The notes below the pieces were generated by a model, which saw only the letters and a program-made list of their open reading frames with translations, was not told the DNA's origin and ran no database searches. From assembly GCF_019112545.1 (NCBI RefSeq), contig NW_025064881.1:1-64000 (forward strand): 64,000 nt of DNA. Direction: 5' to 3'. How positions within the stretch are numbered: the stretch's first letter is position 1; each line of letters begins with the position of its first letter. A program made the position numbers and the translations under genes. Positions 1 to 11,037 of this stretch are shown one piece after another. The DNA is from Guyanagaster necrorhizus (lineage: Eukaryota > Basidiomycota > Agaricomycetes > Agaricales > Physalacriaceae).

Positions 1-430
1 CGCGTATAAGGGGGTCGTACATGGGGAGAAGGTACGTGACACTGCTCTTCATTATCTTCCGTTTCCTGATGTGTTCCATGCGTGGCTTGTGCTCTTCTAG
101 GTCAATAATGGTTTGGCAATCGATCCGTGGTCATTACAGACACCAGAGTCAGCGTATCCGCAATAGAGCACTCGCAGTAAATACGATCAGATGCAGCAAT
201 GGGACGATAGGAACAATATGCTGGCCTATAGAATGGGGCTGAGAAGCGCCAGCCATCGGTCACATTCCGTGCTCGCTGCATGGATTGTAATCCTTGTATT
301 TGACGTCGTGGCGACAAGATGCATTCTCTCGTGGCTGCCCAAAATGGTTGCGCTGATGTATTGTCCGTGTGACGCCATCTATCCTTCGAGTTCGTCGTGG
401 AATTTCGGGCCTGCAGCTCTGACGTGGTCC
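1..430. other. No gene recognised
   Basis: Short overlapping reading frames on both strands, none with a recognisable domain, consistent splice sites or a homologous copy elsewhere in the window. Base composition is ordinary, without the CpG loss seen further right. I see nothing I can name here. Confidence 0.4.
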
Positions 431-655
431 CTTGATGGCGATTTGAAGGACAGCGTTTGTAGCAAAGGTATGACAGCCGCTTGATGGACTTTTTCGTCAT
501 TCTGAGATTCTTTGTCAGGCGCGTTGCTCGAATCGACGATAATACAAGGACTCACTCTACATACGAGGACACAAACACCGATTGGGATGCAGTTCGGATA
601 ACCCGATATTGGATCTAAGTTTCGACCCGTTCACGTTCTGTGTGCAATTTTCCGT
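431..655. repeat. Dispersed direct repeat, copy 1 (partner 9,772-10,003)
   Basis: About 225 bp that align along their whole length with 9,772-10,003 in the same orientation. The best-conserved core is the stretch around 500-545 (TTCTGAGATTCTTTGTCAGG and the following GCGTTGCTCGAATCGACG). Small indels and substitutions separate the copies. This copy lies just upstream of an F-box relic and the other just upstream of the BTB gene, so it could be old 5' flanking sequence shared by duplication. No coding potential is evident. Confidence 0.7.
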
Positions 656-906
656 TCGGTACACAGAAAACTGGAAGGAAGAAAACTGATATCGATTATA
701 GATCATTTTGATGTCATTCCCAGCCCCACAGCCATGACACCATGAAACAAGATCCCGGCGGAGAGCACCTGGACGCTGATGGTGAACATCGTGGCACACT
801 GATCGCGCAGAGGCCTCTGAAAATGATCCCTTCCCTTGGAATCTGAATCGGGACAATTTGCAATAAACACTATTTGGTCACGAGATAGAGATCGGCCCAC
901 AGCAGC

Positions 907-2181
907 ATGAACTTTATCCTGCTCGTCGACGATGTGCTGATTTGCACCATCGCGTTTCTCTCTGTTCCAGATATTCTGCGACTTCATTAGGTAAGGCTTT
1001 CTTTGGCCTTAATTCCTGGATGCTGAATTTTCAGAAGTGTAAACGGTTCGACGCACTGACAAGGCTACTAATCATATGGACCAACGCCCACAAGCTCGAC
1101 ATTCTGTCCAATGACTATCCTTTCCCCCTCGATGTTATCGATCTTGAACAGCGCACGCGACACGCGTACCGACTCGCGTCATGATGGCTCCTTGACTGTT
1201 CTCTGTCACCCACAAGCAAGGTGATGTTGGTGGACTCACCTGTATCAGAGATCAAATTCATCTCAGGGCGGCAGCACAAATGGCTGCTGACCGCATCCAA
1301 GGGGACACGGTCAGTCCTGATGATCTGGGACATCGTGGAGGCGTACAAGTGCTCGAAATGATCCCCACACCGGAACGACGTTGGATTCAGGGATGTGACA
1401 GTTAACGATAACCCAGATTCTGAAGCCAGTGTCATGGTGTCATTGTGAGCACCTGTTAATATGCTAAACGACCACTAATTTCTATAGATCGCAGATAATT
1501 GTGCTCCTGCACTTGGACGATGATGGAACATTTCATGAAATCTACTTCATCAACATCAACCTCCGCCTTGTCACCCTCACTGGTGACATCTTAGCGCTAA
1601 CTGATCCCAGCTCCACTACGCTCATCTACAACTGGAAGACCGGCGAGCGCACACACCTCGACACGCCGCGCACCCGTTGCCTCCAAATCATTTAACCCCG
1701 CCCACGGACCTCGTCCTGCATGCCCAGTCCATCGCTCTCTACGTCCTTCCATCACCCACGCTTGTCTCCAAATATTCCTTTGGCTGGGTCGACGGTGCCA
1801 GTGCAACCCCCACCTCCATCCCTATCCGCAATAACATAACCCTCTGGGATAACAGCATGAATCCTTCCAGCACTACTCCCTATCATCCTTCCCGCCAATG
1901 CTCACCAGTAAAACATCCTCCTTCCATCGATCTACTCGATGTTCGGACATCATCCTCGGCAAGCGGGCCACTCCCATCACCGCAATCGGGAGGAGCAGAA
2001 CAGTTACGAGACCCTCGTGGCTGCTGTCTTCCCCAGTCCGCTTAACCACACCGAGAATGCCCGTGTTCGCACGATCTGCTAGAATAATTTTGATAATTGG
2101 ATGGCGTTGGATTATGACGAGGACCTTGGAAGGATCGCGCTTGTAACGTGGTCTGGGAAGATTACCATTGTTGACATGTAG
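907..2181 (+). pseudogene. F-box family protein pseudogene
   Basis: Relic of the large agaric F-box family. Exon 1 (907-990) encodes an F-box-like start (VDDVLICTIAFLSVPDILRL) ending in TAG where CAG is expected. A GTAAGG...TTTCAG intron (991-1034) follows. The next exon has the family pattern around FDALTRL, WTNAHKLDIL and EQRTRHAYRLAS, then a TGA that fits a former CGA. After a further intron near 1,447-1,490 the frame runs through LHLDDDGTFHEIYF and LALTDPSSTTLIYNWKTGE. A frameshift near 1,690 moves the reading to SIALYVLPSPTLVSKYSFGW, and the C-terminus (MALDYDEDLGRIALVTWSGK) is in yet another frame and ends at a TAG at 2,179-2,181. F-box proteins are substrate adaptors of SCF ubiquitin ligases. 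With at least two stops and two frame changes this copy cannot make one. Confidence 0.75.
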
Positions 2182-4520
2182 CCGAAATATATCTCCATGA
2201 GTACTATCATGTCTGCTACACGATTGTCTTTTTCTACTGTGCATCCCTTGTCAGTCTTTATTCAGAGTACTCTATATGTTGATTCTATTCGCTCTATGAC
2301 AGCCCATTGTACAATGGCTAGATCGTATTCCTCTACATCTGGATTTAGAAGAACTGATGAGGCACTTGCGGATTAGCTTCGGAACCTATGTTTCTTCGTC
2401 ATTCATCTTGTAAGGCAGGTATCGGTCAGTTCCTGTTTGCAAAGGTATTATTTTGGGATGGTAACTGTTGGAAATCCTCGGTGTTGCGCAGGGTAGACTC
2501 CAGGCTGGTAAGGCCAGAAGGTATGAATTTGTTATTCTACAGCTCCTACAGAGCTTGTATTTGTACTCTCCAGGCTTGTATCTAGAATTTACTACAACTT
2601 TCTCTTTCTCTCGAGCTTACTCATCAGCTCTCGGCATGATGCCGGATTGCCCTTTCTAGAACTTTCCAGCAAAATCCAACAGTAACTATATGAGGAGCGT
2701 TATGATTTGGGTATGAATATGGAAATCGGAGATGTACACATTCACCGGGACCGATTCAGCGAACCATGATTAAGATTCAGTGTGAGCCAAGTCGATCCCA
2801 GTCGATTGTTCATCGTTGAGAGTGGAGGCCGCGAGCAAGCACAGTGCAAAAGAATAAACCAAGAAATAGTCTGGGAAGGAATGCGACCGCATCGTCGAAT
2901 TCATTTTTCAGGGCCTTTAATTTCAGTGGTTTGCCTTGCGCGACATAGAATATGCAACAATGGACTGTTTTATTCTCGCTATAAGAATACAACTAACCTC
3001 TTTCTTTTTGTGGTAGGACTTTGTTGGCATGTCTTAACATTCATCCATACCCTCAGCATCGTCGCTCAGACCGGCCTTAGATGCTGGCACTTCTCAAATG
3101 GTACAAATTTATTACCTTTAATCTCATGATTTCGTCCGGCGGATAATCACTCATCCATTGAATCTGGGCGGGTTTTGCCCTGGTTTCCCTACTGTCCTTC
3201 TTGTTAGGCTTTCGCTGATGTGTTTCCCAAGACTTGGGGTCAGAGCACTTTATTTCTTTTAATAAAAAAAAAGGTATGATCCCAAGCATCTTCTCCGACG
3301 TTGTTCCTCAACGCCAGCTGCCAAAGCAATGGTTTACATACCCATACTATATCGACTTACAGGCCCATGCCTTTTCTACATATAGGACTTCTTTTACCAA
3401 AGTCTTCAATCAATCCATCAGACACTAGTAATTCATTTCAGTGCGACGGAAGGCAGGTCTTTCTATCGACGAAGGAAATTTACCGGTCGCGTGACAAAAA
3501 CATCATCAGGGACTGGAGAACCCCCCGGTGGTGTTGTAACCTTCTGTTGTGTCACCAATGTTCGTGAACGAGATCGGTTTGTACACAACGGCGGTACCTT
3601 CGAATCAATCAGGTAACAGGATACAATTTAGAGGTGAAATATCGACGTGCTTACCCTTTCCGTCGACAATCTCAGGACTACCACGCTTACATCCCCTGCT
3701 CATACAACTACAGCAACGTGGCTGCTCTCACTACAATTCAGTCCTTCGCTCAAGACACGCACACACCAAATATAGCCCGAGATATTGCAACCCGCTTTAA
3801 TTATGACCAAAGAACACAGGTTTTGGATCGCCATGCGAAACCAAACCAACTCATCATTGACAGATGCATCTATAGGAAATTGAACCCTCAAACTGGCGTG
3901 GCCCCGACAGCCACTAGACGTCATCCGATTATGGTTAGAGCTCCACCCAGCTATTCCTTCACATGGTAATTTTTTGCCTGACATAAATGGATCTCTTAAT
4001 ATTTGAAGGATTTTTTACAAGATGGACCCAATTACAATCACATATAGGTATCGTGCGGGAGCAGGAAGATTGACTATAAAACATTTCATTTTTGGCCTAT
4101 AAAACGATGTCTCCTGTAGGAAAGACCTCTCCCTCCTGATTTTTTTTTCCTTCTAGAGTGAATGAGGGATTCAAAGACCAAAACTCTCCTGAAATTCTTG
4201 TGTTTCTTCCTTGCTGACTTTTGGATCATTATCTTCAGCGGAAAGCGGACCGAATTCCTTTGCTGGGAAGTATTGTTACCGAATGAGTATCACACCTTAT
4301 TATTTAACGCATGGATCTCCTACCTTTCCACTTCCGTAACGAAAATGACAGGTATATCACAGATCTACAATGAATTTCTGTGGGGAATCGAACCGCCGAC
4401 CGGACCACCTCGACCATTCGGACGTTATCCTTCCACGTTTCAACCTTCTTTCACATGAAACATCTAGTTCATCTGAATGACGACGTTTCCTAGGAGCAGA
4501 AGCCTCTCCCCTGCCCTACG
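2182..4520. other. No gene recognised
   Basis: About 2.3 kb with only short frames and no family signature. It includes an A-rich run near 3,262. Near 4,390-4,435 the minus strand carries tRNA A-box-like and B-box-like motifs (GGTTCGATTCC), but no cloverleaf can be drawn. Ordinary CpG content. Confidence 0.4.
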
Positions 4521-5264
4521 TTGCGTCTTGGAATTTCAGACCATCGAAAACCTTATTTTCGACATCTGCCCCAAAATGGAAACATCGTTTCCCCAGTCAG
4601 CCTCACAATACATTCCACCACACATACAGCCGCACTGACCCGTCCGGCTTCCAGCAGCACCTCTTCGTCGCCGAACTGTCCCACCGTTCACCACTCTCCC
4701 GAAAAGTCCACTATAACCATCGATGCTGAAAAACAAGTCAACCCATGGGATAGCTACGAAGAGGATGAAATGCCCGAAGAGACTCAGCCGCACCTCGTAC
4801 GCAACCTACGGTTACAGGCCTTCTCTATTTACCGCCGCCTATTCTCAGTCGCGTTCTTAACGGACATGGGTATCTTCATTTCGTACGCAATCCGCAGCTA
4901 TCAGACTGCACTGGTCGCGGTGGCGAATATCTTTTTCGCTATTCTCATGAGGCATGAACGCGTTATAAACTCAATTGCATGCTCTGTTCCTCAGTCGTGA
5001 GTTCTCTTTGCCTGGTGATCTTTGTAGTTCACTGATGCGTTTTCTTACCGAGGTGGCCGTTCTTCATTCGTCCGACTGCTGCGAGAGTGTGTCATAATGG
5101 AGGCAACCATTCGGGAGCTGCTGCTGTTTGAGGGACATTTTTGCTGATATTTTTGGCCACCCAAGCGACTAGGGAACTTGTTCACAGCAAGCGGGTACAT
5201 TTCCCCTCAAAGTGTATGTCTGCGTGATTCTAAACCATCGATACACTTCCAGACTTCAGTGGCT
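4521..5264 (+). pseudogene. Membrane-protein gene fragment, copy 1
   Basis: 5' part of a basidiomycete multi-pass membrane protein that databases often label NRPS-like or integral membrane protein. An acidic, Ser-rich N-terminus contains KQVNPWDSYEEDEMPEE, followed by an IYRRLFSVAFLTDMGIF transmembrane start and a second hydrophobic stretch. An intron (GTGAGT...CCGAG, about 4,998-5,053) joins to WPFFIRPTAARV. A TGA interrupts the frame just after HSGAAAV where TGG (Trp) is expected; the copy at 47.5-49.1 kb carries the same TGA. Homology with that copy starts near 4,585 and stops abruptly at about 5,264, where an unrelated antisense fragment begins. The C-terminal half is therefore missing. 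Family assignment rests on remembered sequence patterns. Confidence 0.65.
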
Positions 5265-5836
5265 TGTCAACTTTTTGACTCCGGGAAAGGCCTGTGGAGA
5301 ACAATGTCCAACATTGTCTTCTTCTCCAGATGCTCCTGTGTGAGCACTGTGCTATATGTATACATGATATCCAACTCGGTTATTTGTTCCGGTAACTGCA
5401 GCCACGCGAGTTCAGCGTCGTTTTACCACCAGTTGTTGTTCACCGATGTCTGCGAGACGTTGGGGAATAAATTTTGAAGTACTGGCATAAGATCGTGGAT
5501 ATCTGACCATGCTGGGTGCGCTTTGGGATGGAGGTGGATATCGACTTCGAGGACGAAGGAGATGGACCGGCAGAACTTCGACGGCGAAAATGAAGCGTCG
5601 ACGGACCGGAAGGCTATGGTGTCTCGTTGTAGGGTACGGCCGATGATGTGGTTAAGGTGGAAATGAGTGAAGATGTGTATGTCAGTGCAGTACACATGAG
5701 TAAATTCCCAAGCAAACGATTTGCTGACGAGAAGGGATGATGTTGCCATCCGGAGACGTTCGACGGGTGTAAGAGGAAAGGCCCATGCTTCCTCGATCGT
5801 CTGGGCAGGTATTTTTGCAGGCAGTACATTTGCCAC
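5265..5836 (-). pseudogene. Agaric F-box-like family gene fragment
   Basis: Minus-strand frame of about 190 codons with a single TAA at 5,423-5,425. Before the stop it contains AWAFPLTPVERLRMATSSLL, FAWEFTHVYCTDIHI and FCRSISFVLEVDIHLHPK. After the stop the same frame continues for about 50 codons with an amphipathic pattern (ELAWLQLPEQITELDIMY) before ending at the junction with the membrane-protein fragment at 5,264. The style matches agaric proteins that carry an F-box-like N-terminus and leucine-rich remainder, but no domain is complete. No ATG opens the frame, and the true start is uncertain. Confidence 0.5.
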
Positions 5837-6751
5837 TGTTCAACAGCAGTTGTAGAGATGATTTATGTGATTACAGGCATCGTTGTCCCTGCATTTTATA
5901 TCTGATGATGCTCCACATTTTCATGATCCACCCTGGCCTTGGTGGTGAGAGTTCTGTCTCATCGATCATCCTGGGTAGAGTGTCCCCACTGGATGAAATT
6001 CTGCAAGCTTAGAATATCACACATCTTCTGTGACATCCTTAGAAATGGTTAGTTCAATAACAGTAGGATATATATTAATCTCCTTTTCACCAAGAAGTCA
6101 CAGCTCCAAAATTTGCTGACTGACTGGAAATGCACTGTATGAAACTTGATGTCTAGGAAAATGGTTTCAGATGGCTCCCGGAACATTAGAAAGGGGGATG
6201 GAGGTAAAGGCCGAAGTTAGACTGTAATTGGTGGCTGTGTCTTACGAGGGATTTCATTGAATCTGCCTTCATTTAGTGTCTTTACACCCATTTAAATTAT
6301 TTATGAGCTCTCAGCTTCCTTGGTGTCACCAAATGATTCACTAGGACTAATTTCCCTTTGCAGAGCATCCATTTAATTATAAGTGGCTAGGTCAAAATAG
6401 AATTTATTTATCTGCAAATTATCACTCTATGTACTTAAAATAAATAATATTTTGGAGGAAACGGCGGAAGATTCGGGGATCGCGAGATGGTTTCCATTTT
6501 GAGGAGTTTACACCACACAGTTTTAGCTTACATCATCATCACGGAGGGCGAATTTGAGACAAGTCTCAGACGGCAATGGATATATAATGGAGCTCTTTGG
6601 CCTCTCTTCAGTCCCTCACTGAACATCTCTCTACACTACACAGTGAAGTCACTCAGCTCATTTTTGATCTTTTGAATCATTTATCAGTCTGTCCCTTAGT
6701 TTCTTTATGATTGTCTCATACTAACCATCTTATTTTCCCTCTCTTCATTCA
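5837..6751. other. No gene recognised; transition to AT-rich sequence
   Basis: No domain or splice pattern recognised. From about 6,050 the sequence becomes AT-rich and CpG becomes scarce, marking the left edge of a CpG-poor block. Confidence 0.4.
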
Positions 6752-7516
6752 ATGCTTTCTGCTGAAGTTGTTGAGGATTACATTCACTTTGCTAGGAGCT
6801 ACATGGAGGAGGCTCAGAGCTCTGTTGACCAGGACCCTACTATCTCCCCAACCACTGCTACATCAACCTTCTCCTCTCTGGACCTTGGCAGTGATACCAT
6901 GTGCAGCACTACTTCCTACACTTCTGATGTGCATGCTGTCTCCAAGGAAGAGGCTGAATTCTACTATGCAGGCCTTCATTCTGGGCCCACATTGCTTTAC
7001 CGCACAGGCAAAAAGTGGTTCCCACCCAGAGGACCTGAAGCCTATCACTGTTTGAAAGAGCTGCGCCCAGTCTACAACCATCTGATTATAACAGTCTGGA
7101 ACAATGACTTGGGCTGGAAGGTTGTTAAAGTTTTAGATGCTCATACAGTCAGTTAATAGATATTTATCATATTATAGAATTTGCTAATTAGGATTTTTAG
7201 ATCCACTTTACAACAATAGATGTTGTTCGTTTCAAGATGGCCCAGTTCAATGAACTATCTGAGGATGAAAAAGATGCTGATGAAGAAACAGTACAGGCTA
7301 AGAAACCAGTTATTGGTCCTGTCACTATTTGGATTGGTGTCATCTCTGAGTCTACCTCTGCCACAGCTGCCCATGATGCAGCTCAGGACATTCTAGCCCT
7401 TCTCAAGGACTATCAGATCACTGATGTTGATGTTGACTTCTGTGAGTCCTTCTATACATGTGAGGCTAGTCCTCAGCTTCTTGAACCTGTCAGTGATCTG
7501 GACTCACTTGTCAATG
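6752..7516 (+). pseudogene. Conserved basidiomycete hypothetical protein, 3'-truncated
   Basis: Two exons joined by a 53-bp intron (7,148-7,200; GTCAGT...TTTTAG with a CTAAT branch-like motif). Exon 1 starts at ATG 6,752 with a Ser/Thr-rich leader and reaches LLYRTGKKWFPPRGPEAYHC and KELRPVYNHLI. Exon 2 gives TTIDVVRF, GPVTIWIGV, TSATAAHDAAQDILALLKDY and DVDVDFCESFYTCEASPQLL. This is a family I recognise from agaric genomes, usually a few hundred residues longer and without a firm function. Recognisable homology stops after about 7,516, so roughly the N-terminal 240 residues remain. Both exons are open despite strong CpG loss around them. It could be a recently truncated gene or a relic. Confidence 0.6.
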
Positions 7517-7651
7517 GATGTTACAATTTTTTCAATTTATTTTATCTTTTATCTTATCTTATCAGAGCATCTATCTAATCACAGGCACTTACAGATAGGC
7601 ATGGGATGATTATACAATCACAATAAGCCACACTATTATTCTGTAAACAGT

Positions 7652-8275
7652 GATAGTGTCTCAATGGTAGACAATACCTCATTGTTCCACCCCCAACAAC
7701 CAGAGGTGACAAGGACTATAGCACAGAGATGCACAATTAATAGGACTATATTTATCAAAAGGCAAAATGTATATAAGTAGCTTAGCTCTTGCTGTAGATA
7801 CCCAGCTTCAAGCTAAAGTTTATTCTATATCATCTTCTCTTGACCCTAACTTGTCTAAATGTCTTGGAATACATTGGCTATATAACACATATAGTGAACT
7901 GATGTGACTGTATGAAGACAATACAGCATCAGTTTATCACATGTTTAAGTCATGTGCACTTTGGGTCTAACAATGTCATTAGTCCTCTCACTTCCACTCT
8001 TGGCCTGTTAGACCTGCTCAACACATGACTAGAACACATGATAAACTAATGCTGCATTGAGTTTGTATAGTCACATTAGAGTCCACTATTATGTGTTCAA
8101 CTTGGTGCAAACCAGGCATTCACAGAACAAGCTTGAGAGAGATAAGTGGTATGAATAAACTTTAGCTTGAAGCTGGAGTATTACAGCAAGAGCTATCATA
8201 CTTATATACTTGTCTGTAATAATAAATACAGTTCCTGTACTATTATGGCTCTCTGCATTGTGACACTATGGTGTC
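7652..8275. repeat. Long imperfect inverted repeat (hairpin), LTR-like
   Basis: Two copies of a roughly 260-310 bp sequence face each other: about 7,652-7,966 on + and 8,014-8,275 on -. Shared landmarks are ATAGTGTC.CAATG at the outer ends, TAGCTCTTGCTGTA followed by CAGCTTCAAGCTAAAGTTTA (about 7,783-7,826 and 8,152-8,196), and CAGTTTATCA plus GGTCTAACA near the centre. The spacing of TATAAGTA and the Cys/Ser-poor, non-coding character resemble the R region of fungal LTRs, so two decayed LTRs in opposite orientation is one reading and a foldback element another. No coding sequence lies between the arms. Confidence 0.6.
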
Positions 8276-9771
8276 TGATTGTCAGATATGAAACAAATGG
8301 ATGTTGTCTGTTGTTAAGGCATCTTTGATATTATTGTCATGGTTTACCTATTGTGTCCATCTCCATCATATGGCAATTATCCCACAATCCTAAGTGCTTA
8401 ATGATAAGCTAGGTGCCAGATAAGATAAATAAACATAAAAAATCATAACAATTGTCTAAGCATCTTGATATCAATAATGACATCAAAGACCATTTTTTTC
8501 TGTGACTTCTTTTCTTTCTTCTATGCTCCTTTATCTATTGCTTGTTTGTTAGTGCAGATGAATGCTTTGACTGCTGGTGGATTGCTGTTTAGGTTTATCT
8601 TTATTTTTCATCTTGTCTTTTCATACTTGATGTCTAAGGCTTGGACTAGTGGACTTGTCATTTCAGTTTGTCTCATTTCTTTACTCTCTCTCCTCATGCA
8701 ATTGATGGCCTTCATGTTCAGATTCCATATGACTTGACATAGTTTACTGGACTATCAGACATGCTTGCCAATTTTGAGTGGTATTTAGTAGGCATTGACA
8801 CATCTTTACTGTAGCTTCTTATTCTTCAGACCCTTACAACTTCACCACATACTATTTATTCTCCTCTCCACTCATCTATACCCATTGTTCATCTATCCTT
8901 CTCTGTCTATCCCCAGTTGTGTTGTGTACCCCCCCCCCCTATATACCCCATTCCCACTCATCTTATATCTCCTCTTACATGTTGAATGAACATTGTTGAC
9001 TTTGTTGTTTAAATCACACATGATAAAACAAAGTTCAATATGTGGGTAAGGTTGACTTAGGCACTTATTAGTGCTCTAGTGCTGAGTGGGGCTTAGCTTT
9101 ATTCTTGTTGATGACTTTGCCATTGTGACTTGCTTATTTTCTTTTTTATATACTAGATGAATTTTCCATTTTACATTTTCATGCATGCATTTGCTTGTGT
9201 TGATTTGTGTTTTATTGATGATCATTTGTGTTCTTACCAATGCATTCATGACATCAAAAGTACATGTTAGTATATATGATTGCAGAGGAAATATTCACAT
9301 CAGAAAGTTTTCAATCTCTAAAAACTCTTACAACTGTTATGAACAGACTAAAGTGCTGATTTAACTGTTTGAGACCTAATAATGATAAATTTCCTGCCCA
9401 ACAGGTCTCCCTAGCCACTCCAATAGCATAGTTCCACAATAATTGTGTTAGAATATTAATGGAACCCCCAATGCAAGGCCAGAAATGTGAATGCATGTTA
9501 ATGATGCTAAAGTCTTTGCTGAAGTTGACTGAAAAGGTACCATCTATTCTGACAGACCCAGGCTAGAAACAGCTGGTGAGCTTGTTGGATATGTGAAGAC
9601 AGTTGTCCTCCTCTGGTATAACATGTGCTTTCACAATTGCCTGTTCAGTAGCAGGCAAATAAGAATTGCCATCAGATGGAAAAGTCAGTATGCAAAAAAG
9701 CCTTTGCATGTCTCTTAGGAGTATGTGGTTCATATTTCCCATTTCTTTTGAATTTCACACGTTTCAGGCCC
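8276..9771. other. AT-rich, CpG-depleted stretch without recognisable gene
   Basis: CpG is almost absent over long runs here. Frames are short and hydrophobic by composition. A run of 11 C lies at 8,929-8,939. A minus-strand frame near 9,311-9,496, extending with stops to about 9,660, may be a relic of an unknown coding exon; I could not match it to a family. Confidence 0.5.
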
Positions 9772-10003
9772 CTTGACGGCCATGTGAAGGATCGGATGCA
9801 TAGCAAAGGTATGACAGCCTCTCGATGCTCTCATTCTGAGATTCTTTGTCAGGCGCGTTGCTCGAATCGACGATAATACAGGGACTCACTCTGCTTACGA
9901 GCACACAGAAACACCGATTGGATTGCAATTCGGATATTCCGACATTGGATCCAAGTTTCGGCCCTCTTGCAACGGGTTCACGCTGTGTGTTCGATATTCC
10001 GTT
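9772..10003. repeat. Dispersed direct repeat, copy 2 (partner 431-655)
   Basis: Same orientation and order as 431-655, sharing GCAAAGGTATGACAGCC at the start and the TTCTGAGATTCTTTGTCAGG core. CpG-poor sequence ends here and ordinary composition resumes, just before the BTB gene. Confidence 0.7.
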
Positions 10004-10227
10004 CACTTATAATGCTTGACTTCTAACGCGTATAATTCTGTGTAGTTATGTCTACAGGGTCTCTGTGTAACGAATGTCTCTTCTTTTATCTCCCTGAAGC
10101 CAACGCGTATGATCATGTTGATGCGACTCGGATTACCGAAGCGATCATGCGGCAACGGGGCCATCAACACATGCTCACCCTGCGTAAGCGCCAGGCAGTC
10201 TTCTCTTCTTCCTTCACTGCGTCCACG

Positions 10228-11037
10228 ATGGTTTCTCAAGACTTCGCAGCCAGATGTCATCCGACCTTCAATACTCCAGGCGCCGACGCCGTTCTATCTT
10301 CGCTAGACGATACTTTATACCGACTGCCATCATTCGTCTTGCGAAGGTCGACCGCGTTCTTCGCTTCGAGCTCCTTCACTTTCGGACGAGACAGCGAGCC
10401 GATCCCCATCCATGAACACGATGTTGTCTTGGAGCGACTGCTACGTATTATCAGCGGGCTCGAGATCCCGCCTTGGCGCAAATTTGATGACCTCGAGGGT
10501 GTGCTCAGCCTAGCTGATGCCTGGGGAGCCAGAAGTGCGGTGGACATTATACGCGCATCTATCACTGCCCCCGTGTTCCTGAGAGAACCACTCCGGGTGT
10601 ATGCGATAGCAACTAGATTTGGGTGGGAGGAGGAAGCGGAGCTCGCGTCGAAACATACTCTATCCTTGTCTCTCCACGAGGAGCAGTACCAGGAGGCGCT
10701 GCAGCGGATCCCGACGCGGTCGTTGGTCAAGTTGTTCAAGCTGCACCGGAAGCGGAGGGATGAGTTTCAGATGGGTATGGCATGGGACGCGAGTTGTAAG
10801 GGGTGTGGTGAGTCTGTCGACGGGTCGGCGTGGACGGCGCTTGTGTGGAAGATGTTCTGGGAAATGGATGCGAAGTCGTCGGGGGATAGGCTTTGTTCGT
10901 TGGAGGTTGAGGAGTGGCCGGAAATGCTGGCATGTTCGGAGGTGAAATGTGCTGGATGTGGAATGGCGGTATATGATAGATTGGAGGTGATGGAGAGAGT
11001 GAGGAAGTGTTTGGCTGATTTGCCGGATACGATATAA
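10228..11037 (+). CDS. BTB/POZ-domain protein
   Basis: Single-exon gene of 269 residues. I chose ATG 10,228 because the BTB pattern of agaric proteins begins a few residues later (HPTFNTPGADAVLSSLDDTL, then YRLPSFVLRRSTAFF). The frame is open back to an ATG at 10,048, but that 60-residue extension looks unrelated. The BTB core spans about residues 10-120: the strand-helix start above, IPIHEHDVVLERLLRIISG, and the helix pair ADAWGARSAVDIIRASI. A downstream half follows with WEEEAELASKHTLSLSL and two Cys-pair clusters (CKGCGES, KCAGCGM) that could bind metal. BTB domains mediate dimerisation and, in many proteins, Cullin-3 recruitment; the target here is unknown. It is the one clearly intact gene left of the palindrome, with normal CpG content. 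Confidence 0.85.
   Translation: MVSQDFAARCHPTFNTPGADAVLSSLDDTLYRLPSFVLRRSTAFFASSSFTFGRDSEPIPIHEHDVVLERLLRIISGLEIPPWRKFDDLEGVLSLADAWGARSAVDIIRASITAPVFLREPLRVYAIATRFGWEEEAELASKHTLSLSLHEEQYQEALQRIPTRSLVKLFKLHRKRRDEFQMGMAWDASCKGCGESVDGSAWTALVWKMFWEMDAKSSGDRLCSLEVEEWPEMLACSEVKCAGCGMAVYDRLEVMERVRKCLADLPDTI

Noticed and set aside
4390..4435. tRNA-like A-box and B-box motifs on the minus strand
   Set aside because: The motifs are too close together and no anticodon arm or acceptor pairing can be drawn.
8465..8737. Hydrophobic 90-codon frame resembling a membrane protein
   Set aside because: The hydrophobicity follows from T-rich composition in a CpG-depleted block. No homolog or start context supports it.
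10048..10227. 60-residue N-terminal extension of the BTB protein
   Set aside because: It has no similarity to BTB starts, and the later ATG at 10,228 places the domain as in relatives.
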